A stretch of 64,000 nucleotides of DNA from Streptomyces sp. NBC_01116 (GCF_041435495.1 NZ_CP108644.1:3767501-3831500); one strand, 5' to 3'; shown: positions 10,156-19,511, numbered from the stretch's first letter. Numbers and translations are program-made. Notes: generated by a model not told the origin, from the letters alone.

Positions 10156-11105
10156 CGGGTCTCCCCCGCTCCGGGGCCGCCGGGGCGGCGGCGCTCCTGG
10201 TCGGCCAGGACGCCGAGGAGGTCCTCGGCCAGCTCGGCCTTGAGCAGGCCGTGGGCGAGCGCCCGGTCGGCCGTGGCGCGGGCCATCGCGAGGTATCCGG
10301 CCACCGCCTGCGGGGCGTGCTCGCGCAGCTCGCCGATGTGGGCGGCGACCGTGCCCGCGTCACCCCGGGCGACCGGGCCGGTCAGCGCGGCGTCGCCGGA
10401 GCGCAGGGCGTTGTCCAGGGCCGCGCCGAGGAGCGGGCCGAGCATCCGGTCCGGGGCGGCGACCCCCGCCCTGGCCAGCAGCTCCATCGACTGGGCGACC
10501 AGCGTGACCAGGTGGTTCGCGCCGAGCGCGAGGGCCGTGTGGTAGAGCGGGCGGGACTCCTCGGCGATCCACTCCGGCTCGCCGCCCATCTCGATGACCA
10601 GGGCCTCGGCGGCGAGCCGCAGCTCCTCGGGGGCGGTGACGCCGAACGAGCAGCCCGCGAGCCGCTGGACGTCGACGGCCGTGCCGGTGAACGTCATCGC
10701 GGGGTGCAGCGCGAGCGGCAGGGCCCCGGCCCGCAGCGCGGGGTCCAGCACCCTCGCCCCGTACCGCCCGGAGGTGTGGACGAGCAGTTGGCCCGGCCGT
10801 ACGGCGCCGGTCTCGGCGAGGCCCTCGACCAGCGTGGGCAGCACGTCGTCGGGGACGGTCAGCAGCACCAGCTCGGAGCGGGCCAGCACCTCGGCGGGCT
10901 CCACCAGGGGCACGTCGGGCAGCAGCTCCGCGGCGCGGCGCCGGGAGGCGTCGGAGACACCGGACACGGCGACCGGGCGGTGCCCGGCGAGCTGGAGGGA
11001 GGCGGCGAGGGCGGGTCCGACCCGGCCCGCGCCGACGACGCCGACCGTGAGTCGGGCGGGGCGGTCCCTCGCGTCGAGGGGTTCCTTCGAAACTGGTGCG
11101 TTCAC
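10152..11105 (-). CDS. Rossmann-like/DUF2520 dehydrogenase-like protein
   Basis: 317 residues from the GTG at 11105, which follows GGAAGG. The N-terminal NAD(P)-binding fold shows [17 protein letters not shown] (GxGxxG), and the C-terminal DUF2520 domain is helical ([31 protein letters not shown]). The architecture resembles 6-phosphogluconate and ketopantoate reductases. Genes of this type commonly sit directly upstream of panC in actinobacteria (Rv3603c-Rv3602c). It may act in pantothenate synthesis as a ketopantoate-reductase-like enzyme, but I know of no experimental proof. Confidence 0.88.
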   Translation of the reverse strand: MNAPVSKEPLDARDRPARLTVGVVGAGRVGPALAASLQLAGHRPVAVSGVSDASRRRAAELLPDVPLVEPAEVLARSELVLLTVPDDVLPTLVEGLAETGAVRPGQLLVHTSGRYGARVLDPALRAGALPLALHPAMTFTGTAVDVQRLAGCSFGVTAPEELRLAAEALVIEMGGEPEWIAEESRPLYHTALALGANHLVTLVAQSMELLARAGVAAPDRMLGPLLGAALDNALRSGDAALTGPVARGDAGTVAAHIGELREHAPQAVAGYLAMARATADRALAHGLLKAELAEDLLGVLADQERRRPGGPGAGETR

Positions 11106-11344
11106 GCGGCGATGGCCTTCCGTTCCAGTCCGCGGGGGGTACCGGACGATTCCTCTGCATGCTACGCCAGCGTTTCGGCGAAGCCCTCCGGTCACCCACA
11201 GCCTGTGGATAACTTTCCGGACCCCACACGAAGGCCCCTGCGGAAGCCGCCTTCGGACCCAGCCCCGGACCCGGCTCCGAGCAGGTCTCCGGGCGGGCGG
11301 AAATCGGCGGGCGCGCGGTCGACGGCCCGGGTGATGATCGTCCC

Positions 11345-12499
11345 ATGGTGACCATGGATGAGCAGGAGCGGCGTCGGCGCAGGCTGACCGCGTGGCGGGC
11401 GTCGCGGCGGACGCTGGCCCGGGTGGGCGCGGACGGCACCCTGGGCGAGCGGCTGGCGGCGCTGGCCGCCGGGGCCGCTTCCGTACACGATCCGGAGGAC
11501 TGGACCGATGTGTACGGGGGCGGGGTCGTCGCCGATCTGGAGCGGCGGGTGGCCGGGCTGCTGGGGATGGAGGCGGCGGCGTTCTTCCCGACCGGGACGA
11601 TGGCCCAGCAGGTCGCGCTGCGGTGCTGGGCGGGGCGTACGGGCGACGCGACCGTGGCGCTGCACCCCCTGTCCCACCCGGAGCTGCACGAGGGCGGGGC
11701 GCTGGGCGCGGTGAGCGGGCTGCGCACGGTGCATCCGACGTCGGAGCCGAGGCTGCCGAGCGCCGAGGAGGTCCGGGAGTACCCCGAGCCGTTCGGGACG
11801 CTGATGCTGGAACTGCCGCTGCGGGACGCCGGGTTCGTGCTGCCGTCCTGGGAGGAGCTGACGGCGGTGGTGGCGGCGGCCCGGGAGCGGGACGCGGTGG
11901 TGCACTTGGACGGGGCGCGGCTGTGGGAGTGCGGCCCGCACTTCGGGCGGGAGCTGCCGGAGATCGCCGCCCTCGCGGACAGTGTGTACGTGTCGTTCTA
12001 CAAGTCCCTGGACGGGCTGTCGGGCGCGGTGCTGGCGGGCCCCTCGACGCTGGTGGAGGAGGCCCGGGTCTGGTGCCACCGGTACGGGGGCCGGCTCTTC
12101 CAGCAGTACCCGGCGGCGCTCTCCGCCCTGCTGGGCCTGGAGCGGGAGCTGCCGAGGCTGCCGGACTACGTGGCGCACGCGAAGGTGGTGGCCGGGGCGC
12201 TGGCGGAGGGGTTCGCGGCGTCGGAGGCGCCGTGGTTCCGGGTGCGTCCGGAGCCGCCGCACACGCATCAGTTCCAGGTCTGGCTGCCGTACGGGGCCGA
12301 GGTGCTGGACGAGGCGTCGGTGCGGCAGGCCGAGGAGACGGGCGTGACGCTGTTCCGGCGCTGGTTCGCGGGTGCGGGGGCGCCGCCCGGGGTCTCCGTC
12401 ACCGAGGTCACGGTGGCCGGGGAGGGGCTGGAGTGGTCGGCCCGGGACGTGCGGGATGCGGTGCGGGGGTTCGTGGGCTACGTGCGGGATCTCGCGTAG
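11345..12499 (+). CDS. PLP-dependent beta-eliminating lyase / threonine aldolase family protein
   Basis: 384-residue fold-type I PLP enzyme. The landmarks are FFPTGTMAQQVALRCW (PLP phosphate region), VVHLDGARLWECG (the Asp that binds the pyridine nitrogen) and YVSFYKSLDGLSGAVL with the Schiff-base Lys. The family contains L-threonine aldolases and tryptophanase-like lyases; substrate cannot be read from sequence. The ATG at 11345 has no clear ribosome site, so a leaderless mRNA or the nearby ATG at 11354 is possible. It is divergent from the pantothenate operon across 239 bp. Confidence 0.85.
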   Translation: MVTMDEQERRRRRLTAWRASRRTLARVGADGTLGERLAALAAGAASVHDPEDWTDVYGGGVVADLERRVAGLLGMEAAAFFPTGTMAQQVALRCWAGRTGDATVALHPLSHPELHEGGALGAVSGLRTVHPTSEPRLPSAEEVREYPEPFGTLMLELPLRDAGFVLPSWEELTAVVAAARERDAVVHLDGARLWECGPHFGRELPEIAALADSVYVSFYKSLDGLSGAVLAGPSTLVEEARVWCHRYGGRLFQQYPAALSALLGLERELPRLPDYVAHAKVVAGALAEGFAASEAPWFRVRPEPPHTHQFQVWLPYGAEVLDEASVRQAEETGVTLFRRWFAGAGAPPGVSVTEVTVAGEGLEWSARDVRDAVRGFVGYVRDLA

Positions 12500-12557
12500 G
12501 GGCGCCTCCCGGGGCGGGGCCCTGCCGGGTGCGAGGTCTCCCGCCTCGGGGTGCCGT

Positions 12558-12578
12558 CCTCAAACGCCGGACGGGCTG
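12558..12578. repeat. Common Streptomyces intergenic repeat
   Basis: A G/C-rich motif containing CAAACGCCGGACGGGCTG, which from memory recurs in many Streptomyces intergenic regions. Here it overlaps the 3' end of the small gene on the minus strand and supplies its TGA stop. Confidence 0.55.
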
Positions 12579-12742
12579 GGCGTGCCGGGCCCGCCGGGTC
12601 GGCCGGGCTGCCGGTTCCGCCGAAGGCGCCGGTACAGGTCGCGCAGGACGGAGCGGTCGTGCCGGCCCGGCGGCGGAGGTGCGGGCCGCGACAGCCGGGC
12701 CGCGCGGTAGGAATCGAGCATGTGCTGCTGAACGGCGTCCAT
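12560..12742 (-). CDS. Possible small basic protein (60 aa)
   Basis: ATG at 12742 to TGA at 12560. It begins MDAVQQHMLDSYRAARL, a plausible amphipathic helix, and continues into a basic Arg/Pro-rich tail ending inside the intergenic repeat. The ribosome site is weak. It diverges from the DUF5937 regulator and shares its 40-bp promoter region with the palindrome at 12784-12802. I have a vague memory of similar short Streptomyces proteins; function unknown. It could also be a spurious frame. Confidence 0.45.
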   Translation of the reverse strand: MDAVQQHMLDSYRAARLSRPAPPPPGRHDRSVLRDLYRRLRRNRQPGRPGGPGTPSPSGV

Positions 12743-12783
12743 ACGCACCAAGCCTGGGCAGGTCACAGCGGCGCCGCGCGCTG

Positions 12784-12802
12784 ATTGACGGCCCCCGTCA
12801 AT
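12784..12802. promoter_or_regulatory. Palindromic operator candidate upstream of the DUF5937 regulator
   Basis: ATTGACGG-CCC-CCGTCAAT is a perfect 8-bp inverted repeat with a 3-base centre. It lies 46 bp before the regulator start and 42 bp before the divergent small gene. ArsR-like repressors bind dyads of this size, so autoregulation is the simplest reading. Confidence 0.55.
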
Positions 12803-12847
12803 CGGAACGACGCCCCGTGCGCGTACCCCCACTATGGAGGGGTGAGC

Positions 12848-13960
12848 GTGCACATAGACATCGCGGGCCTGCCCGCCGACCGCGTCGTTTTCGCGACCTC
12901 TCCCCTGGCCGAGCTGGGCCTCGCCCTGCACGCGCTCTCCGAGCCCGGACACCATCCTGGGCTGCACGGCTGGGCCACCGCGACCGCGACGGCCCTGGAG
13001 CCCGACCTCGCGGACCGGCTGCTGGAGGCGGAGTTCCTCTGGCGGAACACCTTCTCCGACGTGTTCATGGCGTTCGCCGGGATCCGGGGCGGCGACGGCA
13101 GGACCGGGGCGACGCTCGCCGAGGACCTGGACCTGCTGGACAGACTGGACGACGAGCGGTTCGTCGCCGCGGCCCTGGAGTTCACCTGCGCCAGCCACTA
13201 CGGGGCCGGGTCGCCGTCACCGCTGAACGACGCGGGGATGCGGGGCCGCGCCCTGGACCTGGCGGCGGCGCGCGGCCCGCAGCAGATCGACTTCACCCGG
13301 CGGCTGCTGGCCGACCCCGCCTCCGTACGCGGCTGGGTCCGGCGGCTCTTCGAGGACTGCGACCAGGCGTTCTTCGCCGACACCTGGCGCCGGGTCTCCG
13401 TCCAGCTGGTCGCGGACGCCCGGCACAAGACGGAGCTGCTGCGGCGCAAGGGGCTGGCCGACGCGGTCGGGGCGGTGTCGGCCGCCGTGACGCTGGAGGA
13501 GGGCGCGGGCCGGATCAACGTCGACAAGCTGTCCGAGGGCCGGACCACCGCCGTCGACCCGGGCGTCGGCCGGGGCCTCACGCTCATCCCGACCAGCTTC
13601 GGCTGGCCGCATCTGATGGTGCTGCACGCCCCGGGCTGGCGGCCGGTGATCCACTACCCGGTCCACCTGCCCGACCTGCCGGCGCCCGCCTCCGTGGAAC
13701 TGCTCCGGCTGCGCCTGGAGGCGCTGGCCCACCCGATGCGGATGCGGCTCTGCCGCAACCTGGCCCGCTCCCCGTACACCACGGGCGAGCTGGCCGACTC
13801 CCACGGCATCACCTCGCCCGAGGTCTCCCGCCACCTCTCCATGCTCAAGAAGGCGGGCCTGGTCACGACGCGCCGCCGCGGCCGCTACGTCCTGCACCAG
13901 CTGGACCTGACGGTCGTCGCCCGGCTCGGCAGCGACTTCCTGGAGGGCGTCCTGCGCTGA
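12848..13960 (+). CDS. DUF5937 / ArsR-like winged-helix transcriptional regulator
   Basis: 370 residues. The long N-terminal DUF5937 part begins VHIDIAGLPADRVVFATSPLAELGLALHAL, and the C-terminal winged helix (LEALAHPMRMRLCRNLARS, then SPEVSRHLSMLKKAGLVTTRRRG) is of the ArsR type. GGAGG at 12836-12840 is spaced 7 bases from the GTG at 12848, but only one base from the in-frame GTG at 12842, so I prefer 12848; homologues may be annotated two residues longer. The N-terminal domain presumably senses a ligand. Genes of this class often control neighbouring transporters, none of which is present here. Confidence 0.85.
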   Translation: MHIDIAGLPADRVVFATSPLAELGLALHALSEPGHHPGLHGWATATATALEPDLADRLLEAEFLWRNTFSDVFMAFAGIRGGDGRTGATLAEDLDLLDRLDDERFVAAALEFTCASHYGAGSPSPLNDAGMRGRALDLAAARGPQQIDFTRRLLADPASVRGWVRRLFEDCDQAFFADTWRRVSVQLVADARHKTELLRRKGLADAVGAVSAAVTLEEGAGRINVDKLSEGRTTAVDPGVGRGLTLIPTSFGWPHLMVLHAPGWRPVIHYPVHLPDLPAPASVELLRLRLEALAHPMRMRLCRNLARSPYTTGELADSHGITSPEVSRHLSMLKKAGLVTTRRRGRYVLHQLDLTVVARLGSDFLEGVLR

Positions 13961-13989
13961 GCCCGTCAGGCTCTCGGCGGCTCGGCCTC

Positions 13990-14670
13990 TCAGCCCGCGC
14001 CGCCGCCGGCCCGGACCAGGCCGGTCTCGTAGGCGAGGACGACGACCTGGACCCGGTCGCGGAGGTTCAGCTTGGTGAGGATGCGGCCGACGTGCGTCTT
14101 GACCGTGGCCTCGGAGAGCACGAGCCGGGCCGCGATCTCCCCGTTCGACAGGCCCTGGGCGACCAGGAGCATGACCTCGCGCTCCCGCTCGGTGAGCTTG
14201 CCGACGTGCTTGTTCTTCGGCTCCTTCTCACCGCTGGGCAGCATCGGCGAGAAGCGGTCGAGCAGCCGACGGGTGGTCGACGGGGCGACGACCGCGTCTC
14301 CGCTGTGCACCGAACGGATCGCGGCGAGCAGCTCGGCCGGCGGCACGTCCTTGAGCATGAAGCCGCTGGCCCCCGCCTTCAGCCCGGAGAAGGCGTACTC
14401 GTCGAGGTCGAAGGTGGTCAGGATGAGCACCTTCGGCGGGTCCTGCTGCGCGCAGATGCGGCGGGTCGCCTCGACGCCGTCCAGCCGGGGCATGCGGACG
14501 TCCATCAGCACCACGTCGACGGCGGTGGACCGCAGGATCTCGATCGCCTCCGCACCGTCCCCGGCCTCCGCCACGACCTCCATGTCGGGCTGGGCGGCGA
14601 GCACCATCCGGAAACCGGTCCGCAGCAGCACCTGGTCGTCGACGAGCATCACGCGGATGGCCGTGGTCAT
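13990..14670 (-). CDS. NarL/LuxR-family response regulator
   Basis: 226 residues. The receiver domain has the acidic pair in MLVDDQVLLRTG, the phospho-acceptor Asp57 in VVLMDVRMPRLDG, and the conserved Lys in FMLKDVPPAELL. The C-terminal LuxR helix-turn-helix is LTEREREVMLLVAQGLSNGEIA and EATVKTHVGRILTKL. It lies 117 bp downstream of the histidine kinase on the same strand and is its cognate partner. Target genes are unknown. Confidence 0.95.
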   Translation of the reverse strand: MTTAIRVMLVDDQVLLRTGFRMVLAAQPDMEVVAEAGDGAEAIEILRSTAVDVVLMDVRMPRLDGVEATRRICAQQDPPKVLILTTFDLDEYAFSGLKAGASGFMLKDVPPAELLAAIRSVHSGDAVVAPSTTRRLLDRFSPMLPSGEKEPKNKHVGKLTEREREVMLLVAQGLSNGEIAARLVLSEATVKTHVGRILTKLNLRDRVQVVVLAYETGLVRAGGGAG

Positions 14671-14687
14671 GGGAATCGTGTCCTGTC

Positions 14688-14750
14688 CTGGAGGTCTGGG
14701 GGGCTGGAGGTCTGGGGATCTGAGGATCTGGGGATCTGGGAGGCTGAGGG
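14688..14750. repeat. Short degenerate tandem repeats between kinase and regulator genes
   Basis: Repeated CTGGAGGTCTGGGG and GGATCTGGGGATCTG units fill most of the spacer. The strong purine/pyrimidine skew could form secondary structure in the two-gene mRNA. No gene is seen. Confidence 0.6.
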
Positions 14751-14787
14751 TCGGTCTCGGTGGTCGTGGAGGGGCCCGGCGGCCGGG

Positions 14788-15990
14788 TCAGCCCGGGGGC
14801 TTGAGCGGCAGCAGGGCGCTGATCCGGAACCCGCCGCCGGGCCGGGGCCCCGCGTCCAGGGTGCCGCCGACCATCCCGACCCGCTCCCTCATCCCGATCA
14901 TCCCGTGCCCGGCGCCGTCCGCGCCGCCGTCCTCGTACAGCTCATGCGCCGCGCCCCGCCCGTCGTCCTCGATCAGCAGCCCGAGGCCGTCGTCGAAGTA
15001 GACCAGCCGGACGCTGGCCCCGGCGTCGGGTCCGCCGTGCTTGCGGGTGTTGGTCAGGGCCTCCTGCACGACGCGGTACGCGGTCAGCTCCACGCCGCTG
15101 GGCAGCGGGCGGGGCGTGCCCTCCACCTTGAAGTCGACGGCCAGGCCGGTCTGCCGCACCTGCGCGACCAGGTCCTCGATCTGCTCCACATCGGGCTGGG
15201 GGACGTACTCCCCGCTCTCCGGGGCGTCACCGGTGCGCAGCACCCCGAGCAGCCTCCGCATCTCCGCGAGCGCCTGGCGGCCGGTGCTGGAAATGGTCTC
15301 CAGGGCCTGCTTGGCCTGGTCGGGGGCGGCGTCCATGACATAGGCGGCGCCGTCGGCCTGGACGACCATCACGGACACGTTGTGCGCGACGACGTCGTGC
15401 AGCTCACGGGCGATCCGGGCCCGCTCGGCGGCGACCGCGACCTTGGACTGCGCCTCGCGTTCCCGCTCCAGGCGGGCGGCACGCTCCTCCAGCTGGTCGA
15501 AGTAGGCCCGCCGGGTCCGCAGCGAGTCCCCGAGCACCCAGGCCAGCACGAACGGCACGGTCATGATGATCGTCACGAAGACCACCTGGGCCCAGGAACC
15601 CCCGGGCTCGGCCTCCCACCGCAGCTGGGACAGGGCCGCCGCGCTCAGGCTGCACACCAGGGCGAGCCGGGACGCCCAGCGCTCGCCGACCGTGGCCACG
15701 GTGTACGTGATCACCAGCATGGCGAAGTTCCCGATGCCCGGCCGGACGTTGAACACCAACTGCGCGACGCCCACCAGGATGGCGAGCAGCAGCATCTTCT
15801 CCGGGGCCTTGCGGCGCAGCGCCACCACCGTGGAGAGCCCCAGCACCACCGGTACGGCGACGATCTCCTCACGCCCCGCGTCGTACGTGCCCGACACCAT
15901 CGACATGCCGGAGAGCCCGAGGAGGAAGACGGCCCAGAAGACGTCGACGCCCGTCGGGTGCCTGCGGATGAAATCGTAGAGGCGCTGCAC
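14788..15990 (-). CDS. Membrane sensor histidine kinase (HisKA_3)
   Basis: 400 residues, GTG start. The N-terminal half has four to five membrane helices (VDVFWAVFLLGLSGMSM, VVFVTIIMTVPFVLAWVLGD) with little outside sequence, suggesting an intramembrane sensor. A coiled linker leads to the phosphoacceptor motif ARELHDVVAHNVSVMVVQ, then the HATPase_c domain with EALTNTRKHG and GMIGMRERVGMVGG. It pairs with the response regulator just downstream. The signal is unknown; such kinases often sense cell-envelope stress. Confidence 0.94.
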   Translation of the reverse strand: MQRLYDFIRRHPTGVDVFWAVFLLGLSGMSMVSGTYDAGREEIVAVPVVLGLSTVVALRRKAPEKMLLLAILVGVAQLVFNVRPGIGNFAMLVITYTVATVGERWASRLALVCSLSAAALSQLRWEAEPGGSWAQVVFVTIIMTVPFVLAWVLGDSLRTRRAYFDQLEERAARLEREREAQSKVAVAAERARIARELHDVVAHNVSVMVVQADGAAYVMDAAPDQAKQALETISSTGRQALAEMRRLLGVLRTGDAPESGEYVPQPDVEQIEDLVAQVRQTGLAVDFKVEGTPRPLPSGVELTAYRVVQEALTNTRKHGGPDAGASVRLVYFDDGLGLLIEDDGRGAAHELYEDGGADGAGHGMIGMRERVGMVGGTLDAGPRPGGGFRISALLPLKPPG

Positions 15991-16086
15991 GTGACCCAGC
16001 GTAGGGACAGCTGATCGGTGCCCGGGTCAACCGGAGGGCCGATCCGGGTCCTGGGACCGTACTCCCCAAGGTGGAGACTTGCCTAC

Positions 16087-17103
16087 GTGACGGACGAGTG
16101 GCGTGGGTGGCGGGAGGCGGCTCGGGCCGCTCTGTACGGATACGAGGGCTTCTACCGCAGCCCGTTGCGGAGTCCGGAGGGGCCGGCGGGCCACTTCCGT
16201 ACGTCGGTCCACGCCTCGCCCCTGTTCGCGGCGGCGGTGGCCCGGCTGCTGACCGGAGTCGCCCGGGAGCTGGACACCGGAGCGGTCGCGCTGGTCGATG
16301 TCGGGGCGGGGCGCGGCGAGCTGCTGACCGGGGTCCTGGCGGCGCTGGCCGCGCTGCCCGGAGGGCCGGAGGTGACCGCGTACGCCGTCGAGGTCGCAGC
16401 CCGGCCGCCGGGCCTGGACCCCCGGATCGAGTGGTGCGCGGAGCCGCCCGCGGGGGTCACCGGGCTGCTGTTCGCCAACGAGTGGCTGGACAACGTTCCG
16501 GCCGAGGTGGCGGAGGCGGACGCGGAGGGCGTCCCCCGGTACGTCCAGGTGCGGACCTCGGACGGCGCGGAGCGCCTCGGGGATGCGGTGGGCGGGGCGG
16601 ACGCCGCGTGGCTGGAGCGCTGGTGGCCGCTGACCGCGCCGGGCGAGCGGGCGGAGATCGGCCGGACCCGGGACGCGGCCTGGGCGGGAGCGGTCGGCTC
16701 CCTCTCCGCCGGTCTCGCGGTGGCGGTGGACTACGCGCATGTACGGAGCGCCCGGCCGCCCTTCGGGACGCTGACCGGCTTCCGGGGCGGGCGCGAGGTG
16801 CGTCCGGTGCCGGACGGTTCCTGCGACCTGACCGCACATGTGGCGCTGGACGCCTGCGCGGCGGCGGTGGCGTCGGCGGTTCCGGACACGAGCGCGGAGC
16901 TGACCGACCAGCGGACGGCGCTGCACCGGCTGGGCGTCGTCGGCGGCCGGCCGCCGCTGGGCCTGGCCGCGACCGATCCGGCGGGCTACGTCACCGCGCT
17001 GGCGGCGGCGGGCGGGGCGGCGGAGCTGACGGCCCGCGGCGGCCTCGGCGACTTCGGCTGGCTGCTGCACCGGGTGGGGCCGGTGCCGCCGGATCGCGGG
17101 TGA
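16087..17103 (+). CDS. MidA/NDUFAF7-family SAM-dependent methyltransferase
   Basis: 338 residues from the GTG at 16087 (GGTGGAG upstream); a GTG at 16018 would also be in frame. Family features in order: [19 protein letters not shown] (residues ~22-40), [13 protein letters not shown], the SAM loop [11 protein letters not shown] (~71-80), [14 protein letters not shown] (~128-140, the family's NEFxDxxP motif), and AVDYAH. NDUFAF7/MidA dimethylates an arginine of the complex I 49-kDa subunit, and the very next gene encodes a 49-kDa (NuoD) homologue 38 bp downstream. That protein is therefore the likely substrate. Confidence 0.85.
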   Translation: MTDEWRGWREAARAALYGYEGFYRSPLRSPEGPAGHFRTSVHASPLFAAAVARLLTGVARELDTGAVALVDVGAGRGELLTGVLAALAALPGGPEVTAYAVEVAARPPGLDPRIEWCAEPPAGVTGLLFANEWLDNVPAEVAEADAEGVPRYVQVRTSDGAERLGDAVGGADAAWLERWWPLTAPGERAEIGRTRDAAWAGAVGSLSAGLAVAVDYAHVRSARPPFGTLTGFRGGREVRPVPDGSCDLTAHVALDACAAAVASAVPDTSAELTDQRTALHRLGVVGGRPPLGLAATDPAGYVTALAAAGGAAELTARGGLGDFGWLLHRVGPVPPDRG

Positions 17104-17141
17104 CCCCCGTGGCGGTCCGGCGTCAGGGAATACTGTCCCGC

Positions 17142-18284
17142 ATGACGGAGACGACGATCGGCATCGGCGGAGCGGCGGAGAGCACCGACATGGTGCTGAA
17201 CATCGGTCCCCAGCACCCCTCCACGCACGGCGTCCTCCGGCTGCGGATCGTGCTGGACGGCGAGCGCGTGCAGCACGCTGAGCCGGTCATCGGCTATATG
17301 CACCGGGGCGCGGAGAAGCTCTTCGAGGCACGCGACTACCGGCAGATCATCATGCTCGCCAACCGCCACGACTGGCTCTCCGCGTTCTCGAACGAGCTGG
17401 GTGTGGTGATGGCCGTCGAGCGGATGCTCGGCATGGAGGTGCCCGAGCGCGCCGTGTGGACGCGGACGCTGCTCGCCGAGCTGAACCGGGTCCTCAACCA
17501 CCTGATGTTCCTCGGCTCCTACCCCCTCGAACTCGGCGGCATCACCCCGGTCTTCCACGCCTTCCGGGAGCGCGAGGAGCTCCAGGCGGTGATGGAGGAG
17601 GTCTCCGGCGGGCGGATGCACTACATGTTCAACCGGGTCGGCGGACTCAAGGAGGACGTCCCGGCGGGCTGGGCCGGCCGGGTCCGCGACGCCGTCGCCT
17701 CCGTCCGCTCCCGCATGGACGTCTACGAGGACCTCGTCCTCGGCAACGAGATCTTCCGGGGCCGCACGCGCGACGTGGGCGTGCTGTCCGCCGCCGCGGT
17801 GCACGCGTACGGGGTGTCGGGGCCGATCGCCCGCGCCTCCGGCGTCGACTTCGACCTGCGGCGCGACGAGCCGTATCTCGCGTACGGGGAGCTCCGGGAC
17901 ACCCTGAAGGTCGTCACCCGGACCGAGGGCGACTGCCTGGCCCGCTTCGAGTGCCTGCTGGAGCAGACCCTGGTCTCACTCGACCTGGCGGACGCCTGCC
18001 TGGACCGGATGGCCCACCTGGCGCCGGGGCCGATCAACCAGCGGCTGCCCAAGGTGCTCAAGGCGCCCGAGGGCCACACCTACGCCTGGACGGAGAACCC
18101 GCTCGGCGTCAACGGCTACTACCTGGTCTCCAAGGGCGAGAAGACGCCCTACCGGCTGAAGCTGCGCTCCGCCTCGTTCAACAACATCCAGGCGCTCACC
18201 GAACTGCTGCCGGGCACCCTGGTCGCCGACATGGTGGCGATCCTGGGCTCGCTGTTCTTCGTCGTCGGCGACATCGACAAGTAG
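17142..18284 (+). CDS. nuoD2: Solitary NuoD-like NADH-quinone oxidoreductase subunit D (NuoD2)
   Basis: 380 residues of the 49-kDa/NuoD family, which with NuoB forms the quinone pocket near cluster N2 of complex I. It retains [15 protein letters not shown] (residues ~20-34), [26 protein letters not shown] and the C-terminal [19 protein letters not shown]. No other nuo gene is nearby, so it is a second, orphan copy. It may replace NuoD in an alternative complex or have another redox role. Start: ATG at 17142; CAGGGA lies slightly far upstream. It appears to form an operon with the MidA-type methyltransferase. Confidence 0.93.
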   Translation: MTETTIGIGGAAESTDMVLNIGPQHPSTHGVLRLRIVLDGERVQHAEPVIGYMHRGAEKLFEARDYRQIIMLANRHDWLSAFSNELGVVMAVERMLGMEVPERAVWTRTLLAELNRVLNHLMFLGSYPLELGGITPVFHAFREREELQAVMEEVSGGRMHYMFNRVGGLKEDVPAGWAGRVRDAVASVRSRMDVYEDLVLGNEIFRGRTRDVGVLSAAAVHAYGVSGPIARASGVDFDLRRDEPYLAYGELRDTLKVVTRTEGDCLARFECLLEQTLVSLDLADACLDRMAHLAPGPINQRLPKVLKAPEGHTYAWTENPLGVNGYYLVSKGEKTPYRLKLRSASFNNIQALTELLPGTLVADMVAILGSLFFVVGDIDK

Positions 18285-18332
18285 CCGACACGTCATCGCC
18301 GAGGCGCGGAGCCCGACCCGGGGGGCCGTCTC

Positions 18333-19511
18333 TCAGGAGACCGCGCCGCGCAGCTCCGCCACCTCGATCTGCTCGGTCTCGTCGTGCGCGGTGAGGTCGA
18401 TGACCTTGCCGACGGCCCGGTTGTCCACGGCTCCCGTGCGGTGGGCGGCGAGCGCCTCCTCGCCGACGACGTCCGCGAGGTCCTCGTTCTGCACGGACTC
18501 GATCGCGGCGTTCGCCTTCTCGGTGCTCTGGGCGTGCTGGGCGCCGAAGAAGTCGAAGTTGCCCTGGGGGACCAGGTTGCGGCGGGCGGCGTACGGGACG
18601 ACGGCCGAGGCGGCCGGGATCGCGCGCGGCACGGGCAGCGGCGCGATGGAGGCCGGGGCCTTCTCGCTCGGGAGCACCGAGGACCCGGGGGCCGTCGCGG
18701 GGGCCGGGCTGTTCGCGTGCGGAGCGTGCGGTGCGCCCGGGGCCGGGTTGTTCGCGTGCGGGGCCTGCGGTGCGCTCGGGGCCGGGGCGGGCAGCGTGGT
18801 CGAGGGGCGGCGGTGCTGGTCCCGGTGCTCGCCCGCCCCGGTGGCCGCCGCGTGCTTCCCCCGCGGGCCCTCCGTCTCCGCCCCGGTGTCCCGGTGCCGG
18901 TCGTCGACGGCCGCCTGCCGCCGCCGGACCGCCTCCACCGTCCGGCGGGTCTCCTGGAGCACCGCGTTCCGCGTGAGGTTCATCAGGGCCTCGTCCGCGC
19001 GCCGGTACGACTCGGGGGTCGGCGTGGACCGCGCGGGCATCAGCTCCCTGGGGGCCGCGGCCTCGATGGCGAGCTGCCTGCGGCCCTCCAGCGCGCTGGC
19101 CCGCTCGGTCTCGGCGTTGGCGTAGCGGCGCAGCAGTCCGGCGTGCTCCCCGCGCAGCCCCGCGAGCTCGACGCGCTTGCGGCGGAGCTTGGTCTCCAGA
19201 CGGGTGCGCAGCTCGCGCGACTCCTCCAGATCCTGCTCCAGCTCGGCTATCCGCTCCTCGGCCCGCCATTCGTCACCGGCGCGGGCCCGGGTCAGCTCGG
19301 CGACCCGCAGCCCCGCCGCCCGGTCCCAGCTGCGCATCAGATACGCGCCGGTGACGGCGGCGGCCGCCACGGCGGCCACCAGGCCGCGCAGGACCAGGGG
19401 TTCGGCCAGGAGCCAGGCGCCGGCGGCACCGACGACCGACACTCCCGCCACCACGGAGGGGGGCAGGATTCTGTGGAGGGGCGGCGAATGACGGTGGCGT
19501 CCACGTGGCAT
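18333..19511 (-). CDS. Membrane-anchored coiled-coil protein of unknown function
   Basis: About 392 residues from the ATG at 19511; a GTG at 19541 would add ten. A short basic N-terminus precedes two membrane helices (SVVAGVSVVGAAGAWLLA and LVLRGLVAAVAAAAVTGAYL). A long charged coiled coil follows (RAEERIAELEQDLEESRELR). The centre is a Pro/Ala-rich linker with a near-repeat (APHANNPAPGAPHAPHANSP), and the C-terminal ~90 residues are compact and acidic. The domain order suggests a scaffold or envelope-associated protein. I know of no characterised relative. It converges on nuoD2. Confidence 0.8.
   Translation of the reverse strand: MPRGRHRHSPPLHRILPPSVVAGVSVVGAAGAWLLAEPLVLRGLVAAVAAAAVTGAYLMRSWDRAAGLRVAELTRARAGDEWRAEERIAELEQDLEESRELRTRLETKLRRKRVELAGLRGEHAGLLRRYANAETERASALEGRRQLAIEAAAPRELMPARSTPTPESYRRADEALMNLTRNAVLQETRRTVEAVRRRQAAVDDRHRDTGAETEGPRGKHAAATGAGEHRDQHRRPSTTLPAPAPSAPQAPHANNPAPGAPHAPHANSPAPATAPGSSVLPSEKAPASIAPLPVPRAIPAASAVVPYAARRNLVPQGNFDFFGAQHAQSTEKANAAIESVQNEDLADVVGEEALAAHRTGAVDNRAVGKVIDLTAHDETEQIEVAELRGAVS

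Noticed and set aside
11392..16014. Plus-strand open frame of 1540 codons crossing four genes
   Set aside because: It runs through a PLP lyase, a regulator and antisense to a two-component system. Each of those has clear motifs and start sites; the long frame has Gly/Arg-rich shadow composition.
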